This document shows positions 24,565 through 33,864 of a stretch of 64,000 bases of DNA, piece after piece. Source of the stretch: Imbroritus primus (GTDB lineage: Bacteria; Pseudomonadota; Gammaproteobacteria; Burkholderiales; Burkholderiaceae); the NCBI RefSeq assembly GCF_964332355.1, contig NZ_OZ201293.1, positions 3,182,247 to 3,246,246 of the forward strand. Direction: 5' to 3'. The notes beneath the pieces are model-generated. The model was not told the origin of the DNA and did not search any database. It saw only the letters and a list, made by a program, of their open reading frames with translations. Every line of letters begins with the position of its first letter. Position 1 is the stretch's first letter. A program made the translations under genes and the position numbers.

Positions 24565-25827
24565 GTGCCCGCCTCACTCGCTTCCCCTTCCTTTCGCACT
24601 GTCGCCATCATCGGGGCCGGCCCCGCCGGCTTGATGGCCGCCGAGACGCTGCTGCGCCAGCCGTCCGCGCCGCCCGTGCAGGTGCATGTCTACGATGCCA
24701 TGCCGTCGGTGGCGCGCAAGTTCCTGCTGGCTGGGCGTGGCGGCCTCAACCTGACGCACAGTGAGGCGCGCGAGCGCTTCGTCGCCCGCTACGCTGTGCA
24801 CGCTACCGAGGTCGCGCGCTGGCTCGACCGCTTCGGGCCTGAAGATCTGCGCGCCTGGGTGCATGGGCTGGGTATCGACACCTTCGTCGGCACTTCGGGC
24901 CGCGTGTTTCCCACCGACATGAAAGCTGCACCGCTGCTGCGCGCCTGGCTGCACAGGCTGCGCGAAGGTGGCGTGCATTTCCACATGCGCCATCGCTGGC
25001 AGGGTTGGGGCGCGGACAGCAGCCTGCAGTTCGCCACGCCTGATGGTCCGCATGCCATCCAGCCCGATGCGCTGGTCCTGGCGCTGGGCGGCGGCAGCTG
25101 GCCGCGGCTCGGCTCCGATGCGGCGTGGGTGCCGTGGCTGGCGGAACGTGGTGTGGAGGTCGTGCCGCTCATGCCGTCCAACTGCGGTTACGAGGCGGAC
25201 TGGAGCGCGCATTTCGCTACGCGTTTTGCCGGCCAGCCGCTCAAGTCGATCGCCATGACGGTGCAGGGCAGCGGCCAGCCGTTCCGTGCCGGCGAATGCC
25301 TGGTCAGCACCACGGGCCTCGAAGGCAGCCTGATCTATGCCTTGTCCGCAGCGCTGCGTGCGCAGTGGATGAATGACGGCGAAGCCACGGTCCTGATCGA
25401 TCTGTTGCCGGACGTGCCCGCCGCACGCGTCGAGGCCGCCGTGGTGGCGCCACGCGGTTCGCGTTCGCTGTCGAGCCATCTGCAGAGCCGCCTCGGGCTG
25501 GCCGGTGCCAAGGCGGGGTTGCTGCGCGAGTGCGTGTCGAAGGCGGTCCATGACGACCCGGCGCAACTGGCGCGGGCGATCAAGGCCTGCCCGGTCCGCC
25601 TGCTGCGCCCGCGCCCGCTCGAGGAAGCAATCAGCAGCGCCGGTGGGGTGGCGCTGGAGGCCTGCGATGCGCAGCTGATGCTGCGTGCCCTGCCCGGCGT
25701 GTTTTGCGCGGGCGAGATGCTCGACTGGGATGCGCCGACCGGGGGCTATCTGCTCACGGCCTGTCTGGCGAGTGGCGTGGTCGCAGGCGAAGGAGTGCAG
25801 ACCTGGCTCGAGGCGACGGTGCACTGA
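24565..25827 (+). CDS. NAD(P)/FAD-dependent flavoprotein (HI0933/YhiN-like, TIGR03862 type)
   Basis: A 420-residue flavoprotein of the HI0933-like family. The N-terminus has the Rossmann motif VAIIGAGPAGLMAAETLL, followed by the family-specific RKFLLAGRGGLNLTHSE and GTSGRVFPTDMKAAPLLRAWL. A middle motif, LALGGGSWPRLGSDAAWVPWL, and a C-terminal FAD-binding segment, FCAGEMLDWDAPTGGYLLTACLASG, complete the pattern. The reaction is not established; some relatives (BaiN) reduce bile-acid intermediates and others are of unknown role. The start is taken at GTG 24565, six bases after a TATAAT. It lies just after kynA but probably has its own promoter. Confidence 0.82.
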   Translation: MPASLASPSFRTVAIIGAGPAGLMAAETLLRQPSAPPVQVHVYDAMPSVARKFLLAGRGGLNLTHSEARERFVARYAVHATEVARWLDRFGPEDLRAWVHGLGIDTFVGTSGRVFPTDMKAAPLLRAWLHRLREGGVHFHMRHRWQGWGADSSLQFATPDGPHAIQPDALVLALGGGSWPRLGSDAAWVPWLAERGVEVVPLMPSNCGYEADWSAHFATRFAGQPLKSIAMTVQGSGQPFRAGECLVSTTGLEGSLIYALSAALRAQWMNDGEATVLIDLLPDVPAARVEAAVVAPRGSRSLSSHLQSRLGLAGAKAGLLRECVSKAVHDDPAQLARAIKACPVRLLRPRPLEEAISSAGGVALEACDAQLMLRALPGVFCAGEMLDWDAPTGGYLLTACLASGVVAGEGVQTWLEATVH

Positions 25828-25913
25828 CGCTGGCGCAGCGGTGCGATACGGCGTTCCCGCATGACTCGCATCATCCGCATCCGCGCATCAGCCCACAGCG
25901 CCGCGTGGCTTGC

Positions 25914-27536
25914 TTACTGCGCCGCGCCGCGCGTGACGCTCAGGGCCACCGCTTCCGCGACCTCGATGCCGTCGATGGCAGCCGAGTAGATGCCGCCCGC
26001 ATAGCCTGCACCCTCACCCGCCGGATACAGGCCGCGCACATTCACGCTCTGGTAGTCGTCGCCACGCCGCACCCGCACCGGCGACGAGGTGCGCGTCTCC
26101 ACACCGGTCAGCACCGCATCGTGCATGGCAAAGCCTGAGATCTTGCGGTCGATCTGCGGCAGCGCCTCGCGGATCGCGGCGATGATGTAGTCCGGCAGCG
26201 CCGTGCTCAGGTCGGTCGGATGCACGGCCGGCGTGTACGAGGGTTGGACGGCGCCCAGCGTGGTCGAAGGACGGCCAGCGATAAAGTCACCGACCAGCTG
26301 GCCCGGTGCGCTGTAGTCGCCACCGCCCAGTTCGAAGGCGCGTGTCTCCCACTGCCGCTGGAAGGCGATGCCGGCCAGGGGACCGCCCGGAAAATCCTCC
26401 GGTGTGACGCCGACCACGATGCCCGCATTGGCGTTGCGCTCGTTGCGTGAATACTGGCTCATGCCGTTGGTCACCACGCGGCCCGGCTCCGAGGTTGCCG
26501 CCACCACCGTGCCGCCCGGGCACATGCAGAAGCTGTATACGGAGCGCCCGTTGCTGGCGTGGTGCACCACCTTGTAGTCGGCCGCGCCGAGCTCCTTGTG
26601 GCCGGCAAACTTGCCGAAGCGGCTGCGGTCGATCACGCCCTGCGGATGTTCGATGCGAAAGCCCATCGAGAACGGCTTGGCTTCCAGGTAGACGCCGCGG
26701 GCATGCAGCATCTCGAAGGTGTCGCGCGCGCTGTGGCCGACCGCCAGCACCACGTGATCGCAGCGCAGCGTCTCGCCGTTGCTCAGCACCAGCCCGCGCA
26801 CCCGGCCATCTTCGATCTCGATATCGTCCACGCGCGTCTGGAAGCGCACTTCACCGCCCAGTGCGTGGATGGTGGCGCGCATCTTCTCCACCATGCTCAC
26901 CAGCCGGAAGGTGCCGATGTGCGGCCGGGCGCGCCACAGGATGTCGTCCGGCGCGCCGGCCTTGACGAATTCCTCCAGCACCTTGCGGCCAAGGTGGCGC
27001 GGGTCCTTGATCTGGCTGTACAGCTTGCCGTCCGAGAACGTGCCTGCGCCGCCCTCGCCGAACTGTACGTTCGATTCCGGGTTAAGCACGCGCGTGCGCC
27101 ACAGGCCCCAGGTATCCTTGGTGCGCTCGCGCACCGCCTTGCCGCGTTCCAGGATGATCGGGCGGAAGCCCATCTGCGCCAGGATCAGGCCGGCGAACAG
27201 TCCGCACGGCCCCATGCCGATCACCACCGGGCGCAGCGCCGCACCGTGCGCTGGCGCCTGTGCCACGAAGCGGTAGCCCATGTCCGGCGTCGGTCCGGCG
27301 TGCGGCGTACCGGTCATGCGCTGGAGGACGGCAGCCTCGTCCGCCACTTCCACGTCGATTACATAGGTCAGCTTGATGTCGCTGCGCTTGCGCGCATCGT
27401 GGGCGCGGCGAAAGACGGTGTAGCGCAGCAGGCCGGCCGGCGGTACGCCGAATTCGGCCAGGCGGGCGCGGATCGCGGCTTCGAGCGCCGCCTCGTCGTG
27501 GTCGAGGGGAAGTTTGAGTTCGCTAAGACGTAGCAT
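25914..27536 (-). CDS. FAD-dependent oxidoreductase of unknown substrate
   Basis: A 540-residue flavoprotein. It starts with a ~100-residue N-terminal domain (MLRLSELKLPLDHDEAALEA, then the KLTYVIDVEVADEAAV strand pair) that precedes the dinucleotide motif VIGMGPCGLFAGLILAQMG. It contains the VLNPESNVQFGEGGAGTFSDGKLYS stretch typical of the YP_ uncharacterised FAD-dependent dehydrogenase family, then CMCPGGTVVAATSE and the C-terminal FAD motif GLYPAGEGAGYAGGIYSAAIDGIEVA. The reaction is unknown. A TACAAT -10-like box lies about 40 bp upstream on the minus strand. It is divergent from a GST gene. Confidence 0.82.
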   Translation of the reverse strand: MLRLSELKLPLDHDEAALEAAIRARLAEFGVPPAGLLRYTVFRRAHDARKRSDIKLTYVIDVEVADEAAVLQRMTGTPHAGPTPDMGYRFVAQAPAHGAALRPVVIGMGPCGLFAGLILAQMGFRPIILERGKAVRERTKDTWGLWRTRVLNPESNVQFGEGGAGTFSDGKLYSQIKDPRHLGRKVLEEFVKAGAPDDILWRARPHIGTFRLVSMVEKMRATIHALGGEVRFQTRVDDIEIEDGRVRGLVLSNGETLRCDHVVLAVGHSARDTFEMLHARGVYLEAKPFSMGFRIEHPQGVIDRSRFGKFAGHKELGAADYKVVHHASNGRSVYSFCMCPGGTVVAATSEPGRVVTNGMSQYSRNERNANAGIVVGVTPEDFPGGPLAGIAFQRQWETRAFELGGGDYSAPGQLVGDFIAGRPSTTLGAVQPSYTPAVHPTDLSTALPDYIIAAIREALPQIDRKISGFAMHDAVLTGVETRTSSPVRVRRGDDYQSVNVRGLYPAGEGAGYAGGIYSAAIDGIEVAEAVALSVTRGAAQ

Positions 27537-27678
27537 GGACGATTCTGGGTATGGGTCGGCCAACCGACCAGACCTGCATTGTATAGACTCGGAGGCAGGG
27601 CCTGCAGGATTCCTGCGGCATGCCGGCGTGGCAGACCGGCAAGCGGGCAGGCCCTGCGCAACCCACAGGAGCATGACC

Positions 27679-28320
27679 ATGGCCCAGCCGCGCAGTGCCG
27701 AGATCACGCTGTACCACGCCCCCAACACGCGCTCGCTCGGCGCGCTGACCCTGCTCGAGGAGCTGGGCGTGCCCTATCGCCTGCACGTACTCAATCTGCA
27801 GGCCGGTGAGCAGCGCCAGCCGGCCTATCTCGCCATCAACCCGATGGGCAAGGTGCCGGCCATCCGGCATGGCGATGCGGTCATCACCGAGCAGGCCGCA
27901 GTGTTCATCTACCTCGCCGATCTCTATCCCGAGGCCGGGCTCGCGCCGCCGATCGGCGATCCCCTGCGCGGACCGTACCTGCGCTGGATGGTGTTCTATG
28001 GCTCCTGCTTCGAGCCCGCACTCGCCGACCGTGCGCTGCAGCGGGCCGCCCCGCCGCCGGCCACCTCGCCCTATGGCGATTTCGACACGATGTTCGCGAC
28101 GCTCAACCAGCAGCTGGCGCGCGGGCCGTATCTGCTCGGCACGCGCTACTGCGCCGCCGATGTACTGTGGGCGGGTGCCCTGCGTTGGACCACGGGTTTC
28201 AAGCTGGTGCCGGCCACGCCCGAGATCACGGCGTATCTCGCGCGCGTGACCACGCGCCCGGCATTCCAGCGTGCGCGTGCGGAGGATGCCAAGCTGGCGG
28301 CGGTGCAGTCTGCATCGTGA
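27679..28320 (+). CDS. Glutathione S-transferase family protein
   Basis: A 213-residue GST. The N-terminal thioredoxin-fold domain begins AEITLYHAPNTRSLGALTLLEELG, with the candidate catalytic Ser/Asn region near residue 17, and contains the cis-proline and glutathione-binding motif NPMGKVPAIRHGDAVITEQAAVFIYLADL. The all-helical C-terminal domain follows, with the N-capping segment ARGPYLLGTRYCAADVLW. The ATG at 27679 is chosen because CAGGAG lies seven bases upstream; 27673 would be too close. Substrate unknown. Confidence 0.9.
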   Translation: MAQPRSAEITLYHAPNTRSLGALTLLEELGVPYRLHVLNLQAGEQRQPAYLAINPMGKVPAIRHGDAVITEQAAVFIYLADLYPEAGLAPPIGDPLRGPYLRWMVFYGSCFEPALADRALQRAAPPPATSPYGDFDTMFATLNQQLARGPYLLGTRYCAADVLWAGALRWTTGFKLVPATPEITAYLARVTTRPAFQRARAEDAKLAAVQSAS

Positions 28321-28455
28321 TGCCCGGGCGAGCAGCGCCGCGTCGAGGCGCGTAAAGACACCTGAAGACACTTGAAGGCGTATAGCGGCGAGAGACCGTG
28401 GCCTGCAGCGGGGCGGTAGAATGACCGGTCCTGCCATTCTTGTCCCTCTGTTGCC

Positions 28456-28743
28456 ATGTCTGTGTCTGCCGCGCTGGAAACCTACTTCGTTCACGTGACG
28501 GGTCACGTGCAGGGCGTCGGCTATCGTGCCTCGACCGTGCGGCAGGCGCACCTGCTCGGGGTGCGCGGCTGGGTGCGCAACATGCCGGACGGTGCGGTTC
28601 ATGCGATGGTGCAGGGCACGCCCGACCAGGTCGATCACATGCTCGAATGGATGCGGCGCGGGCCTCCGCATGCCCAGGTGGACGGACTGGAGAGCCGGCG
28701 CGAATATACCGACCGGCGCTTCGACCGCTTCGAGCAGCGCTGA
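28456..28743 (+). CDS. acyP: Acylphosphatase
   Basis: A 95-residue enzyme that hydrolyses acyl phosphates such as acetyl phosphate and 1,3-bisphosphoglycerate. The phosphate-binding loop GHVQGVGYRAS holds the catalytic Arg24, and the catalytic Asn41 is in RGWVRNMPDGAV; AMVQGTPDQVDHML and the C-terminal strand complete the ferredoxin-like fold. Length is typical. It stands alone and is convergent to the GGDEF gene. Confidence 0.95.
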   Translation: MSVSAALETYFVHVTGHVQGVGYRASTVRQAHLLGVRGWVRNMPDGAVHAMVQGTPDQVDHMLEWMRRGPPHAQVDGLESRREYTDRRFDRFEQR

Positions 28744-28801
28744 GCCGCCTGCATGGCGCGGCAGCCTGAGCGGCGCATCATGCGTATGACTTGGAGCCCA
28801 C

Positions 28802-30316
28802 TCAGGGCGCTGGCGGCGTGAGCTGCGGATCGTCGTGGCGGCGTGCGGCGGACAGTGATGCGTAGTACGCCTTCTTCTGCTCGTACATCAGCAGGTCGGC
28901 ACGCCGCACGGTATCTTCCACGCGCTCGTTCGGCAGGCTGGTAGCCACGCCGATCGACATGCTCAGCGCTACGCCCGAATAGAACTGGTTGTTCATGTCC
29001 ACCAGCTTCTGGATATTTTCGACCAGCGCCATGCAGCCGCGCTCATCCGTGGCCGGCATCAGCACCGCGAACTCGTCGCCGCCGATGCGCGCCGCATAGG
29101 CGGGCTTTTCCACCGCCTTGATCAGCACCTCGCCGGCCCGGCGCAGCAGCGCATCGCCGACCGCGTGGCCGAGCTGGTCGTTGATCGGTTTCAGGCCGTT
29201 CAGGTCGATGATCAGCACCGAGACTGGCGACGGCCCCTTGCGCTGCAGGCGGTTCAGCTCATCCACATAGAACGAGCGGTTGTACAGCTTGGTCAGCACA
29301 TCGTGCTTGCCGAGGTACTCGAGGTAGGCCTCGGCCTTCTTGCGCGCCGTGATGTCGGTCAGCGCGACCAGCACCAGATCCCAGTTTTCTTCATGCCCGG
29401 GCATCACCGAGAACTGCAGGTGCAGATGCAGCAGGTCGCCGTTCAGGGCGTAGTTGATGACCTCGTACTGGTGGAACAGCTTGTTGTTCCACAGGTCGAT
29501 CAATTGTTCTCGGAAGTGGACACGCATGTCGTCGCGGAACACCAGGCTCAGGTTGTCGAGCAACGTCTGCTTGTTCGGCGCGTTGAACAGGGTCAGTGTG
29601 TGCTGGTTGACATCGATGACGCGGATCTCGCGCATGAAGCGCTCGACGAATTCCGGGTGCACATCGGTGAACACGCGGAAATCCTCGATGCCGTTGGCGC
29701 GGATGTCTTCGAGCAGGCGCTTGACCGCGCTGAAATCCTCGACCCACAGCGAGACCGGCGAATTCTCGAACAGCCCACGCGCGTAGAACTCGCTCAGTTC
29801 CAGTCCGCGCTTGGCCTGCTCTTTTTCCGTGACATCCTCGATGGCCAGCAGCACGCGGTCCCAGTTGGCCTCATGGCCGTGCAGGATGGTGCCCTTCAGC
29901 TCGATATCGAGGCGCTTGCCGCCCAGCGAGTAATTGACGCTCTTGCCGACGAAGGACTGCTTGCCGTCCCACAGCTGCACGAGCTCATCGATGTGCGCCG
30001 TCAGCATGTCGTCGCGGAAGACCTTGCCGAGGTGCGTGACCAGGTGGTCGAGATCGCGCGCTTCGTACATTTCCAGCGTGCGGCGGTTCACCTGCAGCAC
30101 GCGGATGCAGGCCGAGCAGGCCTGCACGCGCGCTGGATCGTCCTGCAGCCAGGCGCGCAGGTCCACCACACCCGCGGCGCGCCAGGTCTCGAACAGCGCG
30201 CGCATCTCGCTATAGTCTTCCAGCCACAGGGAAACCGGGGCGAGATCGAAAATCTGGGCGTGGTCGTATTCGCTGGCAATCGCGGGGGAGGTGGAACGAG
30301 CTGAGGAGACGGTCAT
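28802..30316 (-). CDS. Diguanylate cyclase with two duplicated PAS-like sensor modules
   Basis: A 504-residue cytoplasmic signalling protein that would make cyclic di-GMP. The C-terminal GGDEF domain has the intact active-site motif RIGGDEFAVL; no RxxD inhibitory site is present at the usual place. Two N-terminal sensor modules (about residues 20-160 and 165-300) are clearly related: PVSLWLEDYSEMRALFETWR and PVSLWVEDFSAVKRLLEDIR, each followed by an NRRTLEMY / NQHTLTLF helix and an FRDDM segment. Each module ends in a PAC-like TDITARKKAE or EDVTEKEQAK motif. No transmembrane segment is seen. The ligand is unknown. Confidence 0.93.
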   Translation of the reverse strand: MTVSSARSTSPAIASEYDHAQIFDLAPVSLWLEDYSEMRALFETWRAAGVVDLRAWLQDDPARVQACSACIRVLQVNRRTLEMYEARDLDHLVTHLGKVFRDDMLTAHIDELVQLWDGKQSFVGKSVNYSLGGKRLDIELKGTILHGHEANWDRVLLAIEDVTEKEQAKRGLELSEFYARGLFENSPVSLWVEDFSAVKRLLEDIRANGIEDFRVFTDVHPEFVERFMREIRVIDVNQHTLTLFNAPNKQTLLDNLSLVFRDDMRVHFREQLIDLWNNKLFHQYEVINYALNGDLLHLHLQFSVMPGHEENWDLVLVALTDITARKKAEAYLEYLGKHDVLTKLYNRSFYVDELNRLQRKGPSPVSVLIIDLNGLKPINDQLGHAVGDALLRRAGEVLIKAVEKPAYAARIGGDEFAVLMPATDERGCMALVENIQKLVDMNNQFYSGVALSMSIGVATSLPNERVEDTVRRADLLMYEQKKAYYASLSAARRHDDPQLTPPAP

Positions 30317-30451
30317 GATGCGCCACGCGGGAGAGAATGGCGCCAGTGTATTGGATTCCCCGGGCGCTTCCAACCGCCGCGAGAGGACGTGGTGCAAGCG
30401 CCACTCCACGGGTCGCCGCGACGCCGTGCGGTGGCCCGTGCATTGTCGAGA

Positions 30452-31240
30452 TCACATGCGCCAGGACGGATCGGCGCGCTCCAGCATGCGTTGCCATGCG
30501 TCGAGGTGCGCGCGCGCATAACGTGGCGCATCGCGCAGGAAATCGGCCGCCGTGCGCGCCGCCAGCGCGGGCTCGATCTCGGCCAGCGGTTGTCCCATGG
30601 ATGACGCCAGCACCTGCACCTGGGCGGCGCGTTCGAGGTAATAGAGATCATCGAAGGCCTGCGCGATGGTGGGCCCAACGACGATCGGACCGTGGCTGCG
30701 CAGGAACAGCACGCTGTGCTCGCCCAGTGCGCGCACCATACGCGCACCTTCTTCTCCCGCCAGCGCCAGGCCCTGGTAGCCGACGGTGGTGTCGTGGTCG
30801 TAGGCGATACGGCCGTGAAAACGCACGGCGTTCTGGTGGCACATCGCCAGCCGCCCGTCATGCAGCGCCGTGATGGCCGTCGCGTGCGGCATATGCGTGT
30901 GCAGCACGCACACCGCGCGCGGGTTGGCGCGGTGGATCTGCGAGTGGATGTGGAAGGCGGTGATTTCCACTTCGCCCGAACCTTCCAGGACAGTTCCTGC
31001 ATCGTCCACCAGCAGCAGGTCGCTGGCGCGCATCTCCGCGAAATGGAGGCCGAACGGGTTGATCAGGTAGCAATCCGGCCGGCCCGGCGCCACGGCGCTG
31101 AAGTGGTTGCAGGTGCCTTCGTGCAGGCCAAGCTGCGCGGCGATGCGGAATACCGCCGCCAGATCGCGGCGCGCGGCCTGCAGGGCATCGGCGGTGGCGT
31201 TCTCGGAGGCGGCCAGCGGGGAAGTGTTGATCAGGCTCAT
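30452..31240 (-). CDS. Class II aldolase/adducin family protein
   Basis: A 262-residue metal-dependent enzyme of the class II aldolase/adducin fold. Zinc ligands are visible in LHTHMPHATA (two His), with a third His in the FLRSHGPIVVGPTIAQAFDD motif. Early motifs GLHEGTCNHFSAV and the Asn/Ser glycine-rich loop match the family. Known members act on phosphorylated sugars or on hydroxy acids; the substrate cannot be told from the sequence. The ATG at 31240 has AGGAG upstream. It begins 15 bp after the PBP1A stop codon on the same strand. Confidence 0.88.
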   Translation of the reverse strand: MSLINTSPLAASENATADALQAARRDLAAVFRIAAQLGLHEGTCNHFSAVAPGRPDCYLINPFGLHFAEMRASDLLLVDDAGTVLEGSGEVEITAFHIHSQIHRANPRAVCVLHTHMPHATAITALHDGRLAMCHQNAVRFHGRIAYDHDTTVGYQGLALAGEEGARMVRALGEHSVLFLRSHGPIVVGPTIAQAFDDLYYLERAAQVQVLASSMGQPLAEIEPALAARTAADFLRDAPRYARAHLDAWQRMLERADPSWRM

Positions 31241-31254
31241 ACGGTCTCCTGGGT

Positions 31255-33729
31255 TCATTGCGGAGCAGTCGCCGGCAGCGCCGGCGCGGCGGGCGGCACG
31301 GCCGGCTGCGGCTGTGCCGGCGGCAGCACGCCGGAGGCTGCGGGTGAAGCTGGCGGCGAGGATGGAAGCGAGGATGGAAGCGAGGATGGGGGCGGCGCCG
31401 GAATCACCGGTCCCGAGGGCAGCACATCGGGCAAGGCGCCGGCAGCATCGGGTGTGGCCGAGGGCGCGGGCGGCAGCTCCGGCAAGGATTCCGAGGCGGG
31501 CGGTACGTCCACGGCGGACACCGGTGTGGGCGGTGCCGCCGGCCGTTTGGCCGGCACGGCGGGCGCCGCCGGTTCTTCCTTGCCGAACCACTGCGCGAAC
31601 CACCCTTGCAGGCGCGCCTTCAGCGGATCGAGGAAGCTGGTGTTGTCCGGTTCGGCAAAGCGCTGCTTGGCATCCACCACGCGCGTGCGCATCGCGCGCT
31701 GGAACACCTCGCCGACGATCGGCAGCGCGCTGTGTGCGCCCTGCCCCCAGTAGTCGCTGCGCAGCGTGACGCGTGCGTCGTTGAAGCCCACCCACGCGCC
31801 GGCCACCAGTTGCGGATGCATCATGATGAACCAGCCGTCGGCATTGTCCTGCGTGGTGCCGGTCTTGCCGGCCACATCGCCGGGAATGCCGAAGCGCGAG
31901 CGGATCAGCGTGCCAGTGCCGCGGTCGATCACGTCGCGCATCACGTCGAGCAGCGTGTAGGCCGTAGCCGGTGCCAGCACGCGCTCGGCACGTGCTGGCC
32001 GGAATTCCGCGAGTACCTTGCCGTTGGCATTCTCGATACGCGTGACGAAGACCGGTTCGCGATAGGCGCCACCGTCGGCAATGGTGCCGTAGGCCGCAAC
32101 CATTTCCTTGAGCGTGACCGGACTGGTGCCGAGCGCCAGCGACGGCACCGCGTCGAGCCTGCTCTGGCGCACACCCATCGCCTGCGCCAGTTTGGCCACG
32201 CGCGCCGGGCCGGTGTTCTGCATGAGTTGCGCGGTGATGGTGTTCTTGGAGTAGGCCAGTCCGTAACGCAGGCTCAGCGACTGGCCGCTCGGCGGACCGC
32301 CGTCTGTGGGTTTCCAGATCTCACCGCCAGGCAGGCGGAACTCCACTGCCGTATCGGGCAGCGTGTCCTCGGGTTTCGCGCCTTGCTGGAAGGCCGCGCC
32401 ATACACGAAAGGCTTGAAGGTCGAGCCGGGCTGACGTTGTGCCTGCTGTACATGGTCGAAGGCATCCACGCTGTAATCGCGGCTGCCGACCCAGGCACGG
32501 ATTGCACCGGTGGCCGGGTCGAGTGCCATGAAGCCGGCTTCGATGCGTGTCTTCTGGCGGCGCAGCGCGCGGATGAACTCGCGATCGTCGCGCAGCTGGC
32601 GCAACGCCTCCTCGGGCTTGCGGCCCTGCTCGACCAGCGTGCGGTACTGCGTCGATTCGCGGATAAAGCTGTCGACCAGCGCCGGGCTGTTCTGCCACGC
32701 GCCGCGCCAGGTCTGGTCGGCCAGCGCCTGCAGGCGGTCGCCCTGGCGCATCACCGCCTGGTTGGCCATGGTCTGCAGCCGGGCGTCGAGCGTGGTGTGT
32801 ACCACCAGGCCGTCGGCGTCGAGGCTGTAGCCATTGCGGTCGGCCCAGTCGATCAGCCATTTGCGCAGGTATTCCGCGAAATGCTGGGCCGGGCCCGGCG
32901 AGGCCACCTGTCGCGCAAAGTCGATACGCAGGGTGCGCGCCTGCAGGCCCGCGAGTTTCGCCGCATCGAGCTTGCCGCGCTTGGCCATCTGGGCCAGCAC
33001 GATATTGCGCCGCTGCACCGAGCGCTCGGGATTGAGCACCGGGTTGTAGTAGCTGGTGCCCTTGAGCATACCGATCAGCGTCGCGCTCTCGAGCACGTCG
33101 AGGCGGCGTGCGGGTTTGTCGAAATAGGTGCGCGCCGCCATCTCGATGCCGTAGGCGTTGTACAGGAACGGCACGGTGTTGAGATAGGTCTCGAGGATCT
33201 CGTCCTTGGTGTAGAGGGCCTCGATCTTCAGCGCGGTGATGGCTTCCTTGAGCTTGCGCGTCAGCGTGGGCGCGCGGCCGATGTCGTCGGGATAGAGATT
33301 GCGCGCCAATTGCTGGGTGATGGTCGAGCCGCCCTGCCGGTCGCCGGAGAACGTGCGCAGGGCCGCGCCGCCGATGCGCCGCCAGTCGAGCCCGAAATGG
33401 TCGCGGAAGCGGTGGTCCTCGGTGGCGATCAGCGCGTCGATGACAAACGGCGAGACCTGGTCGAGCGTCACCCACTCGCGGTTCGCGCGCTTGAACACCG
33501 CCAGCTCCTTGCCATCCGCCGACAGCACCTGCGCAGGCTGATCGATCTTGGCCTTGCGAATGTCGCCGATGCCGGGCGTGAAAGGCACCAGCAGCAGTGC
33601 ATAGAGCAGAAACAGCGCGGGAACCGCCGCCACTGCCAGCACGATATCGCGCCGCGTCGGATGGCGCAGGCGCGCACCGAAGCGGCCGAATACCTCGACG
33701 GCCAGGCTTTTCAGATGTTGCGGGGTCAT
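31255..33729 (-). CDS. Bifunctional class A penicillin-binding protein (PBP1A-like)
   Basis: An 824-residue peptidoglycan synthase. One N-terminal transmembrane helix (about residues 28-50) is followed by a GT51 glycosyltransferase domain: IATEDHRFRDHFGLDWRRIGGA, QGGSTITQQLARNL and the KLKEAITALKIE segment. The transpeptidase domain holds SxxK in PGSTFKPFVYG, the SKN motif in LAYSKNTITA and the KTGT motif in AGKTGTTQDNADGWF. A long Pro/Ala/Ser-rich tail of about 130 residues follows, partly from a 12-bp DNA repeat. Class A PBPs build and cross-link glycan strands at the inner membrane. It ends 15 bp before the aldolase-type gene. Confidence 0.93.
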   Translation of the reverse strand: MTPQHLKSLAVEVFGRFGARLRHPTRRDIVLAVAAVPALFLLYALLLVPFTPGIGDIRKAKIDQPAQVLSADGKELAVFKRANREWVTLDQVSPFVIDALIATEDHRFRDHFGLDWRRIGGAALRTFSGDRQGGSTITQQLARNLYPDDIGRAPTLTRKLKEAITALKIEALYTKDEILETYLNTVPFLYNAYGIEMAARTYFDKPARRLDVLESATLIGMLKGTSYYNPVLNPERSVQRRNIVLAQMAKRGKLDAAKLAGLQARTLRIDFARQVASPGPAQHFAEYLRKWLIDWADRNGYSLDADGLVVHTTLDARLQTMANQAVMRQGDRLQALADQTWRGAWQNSPALVDSFIRESTQYRTLVEQGRKPEEALRQLRDDREFIRALRRQKTRIEAGFMALDPATGAIRAWVGSRDYSVDAFDHVQQAQRQPGSTFKPFVYGAAFQQGAKPEDTLPDTAVEFRLPGGEIWKPTDGGPPSGQSLSLRYGLAYSKNTITAQLMQNTGPARVAKLAQAMGVRQSRLDAVPSLALGTSPVTLKEMVAAYGTIADGGAYREPVFVTRIENANGKVLAEFRPARAERVLAPATAYTLLDVMRDVIDRGTGTLIRSRFGIPGDVAGKTGTTQDNADGWFIMMHPQLVAGAWVGFNDARVTLRSDYWGQGAHSALPIVGEVFQRAMRTRVVDAKQRFAEPDNTSFLDPLKARLQGWFAQWFGKEEPAAPAVPAKRPAAPPTPVSAVDVPPASESLPELPPAPSATPDAAGALPDVLPSGPVIPAPPPSSLPSSLPSSPPASPAASGVLPPAQPQPAVPPAAPALPATAPQ
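31356..31389 (-). repeat. 12-bp tandem repeat coding the PBP1A tail
   Basis: Seen: GCGAGGATGGAA repeated about 2.8 times on the plus strand, encoding Ser-Ser-Leu-Pro-type repeats in the disordered tail on the minus strand. Unit length is a multiple of three, so slippage would change tail length without a frameshift. Confidence 0.85.
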
Positions 33730-33864
33730 GACACCAGCATCATGGGGGCATGGCGCGCCTGGGCGCGCGGGCGGGGGCGGAAGATTGGCATTGTAGCGGC
33801 AGGCGTGGCGGCCGGGGCAAACCGGACGGGCGGCGCATCAAGACGATGTCGCCGGCCGGTCCGT

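Noticed and set aside
29165..30304. 379-codon plus-strand frame opposite the GGDEF gene
   Set aside because: Fully antisense to the PAS-GGDEF gene and low-complexity in Val/Gln/His; not a gene.
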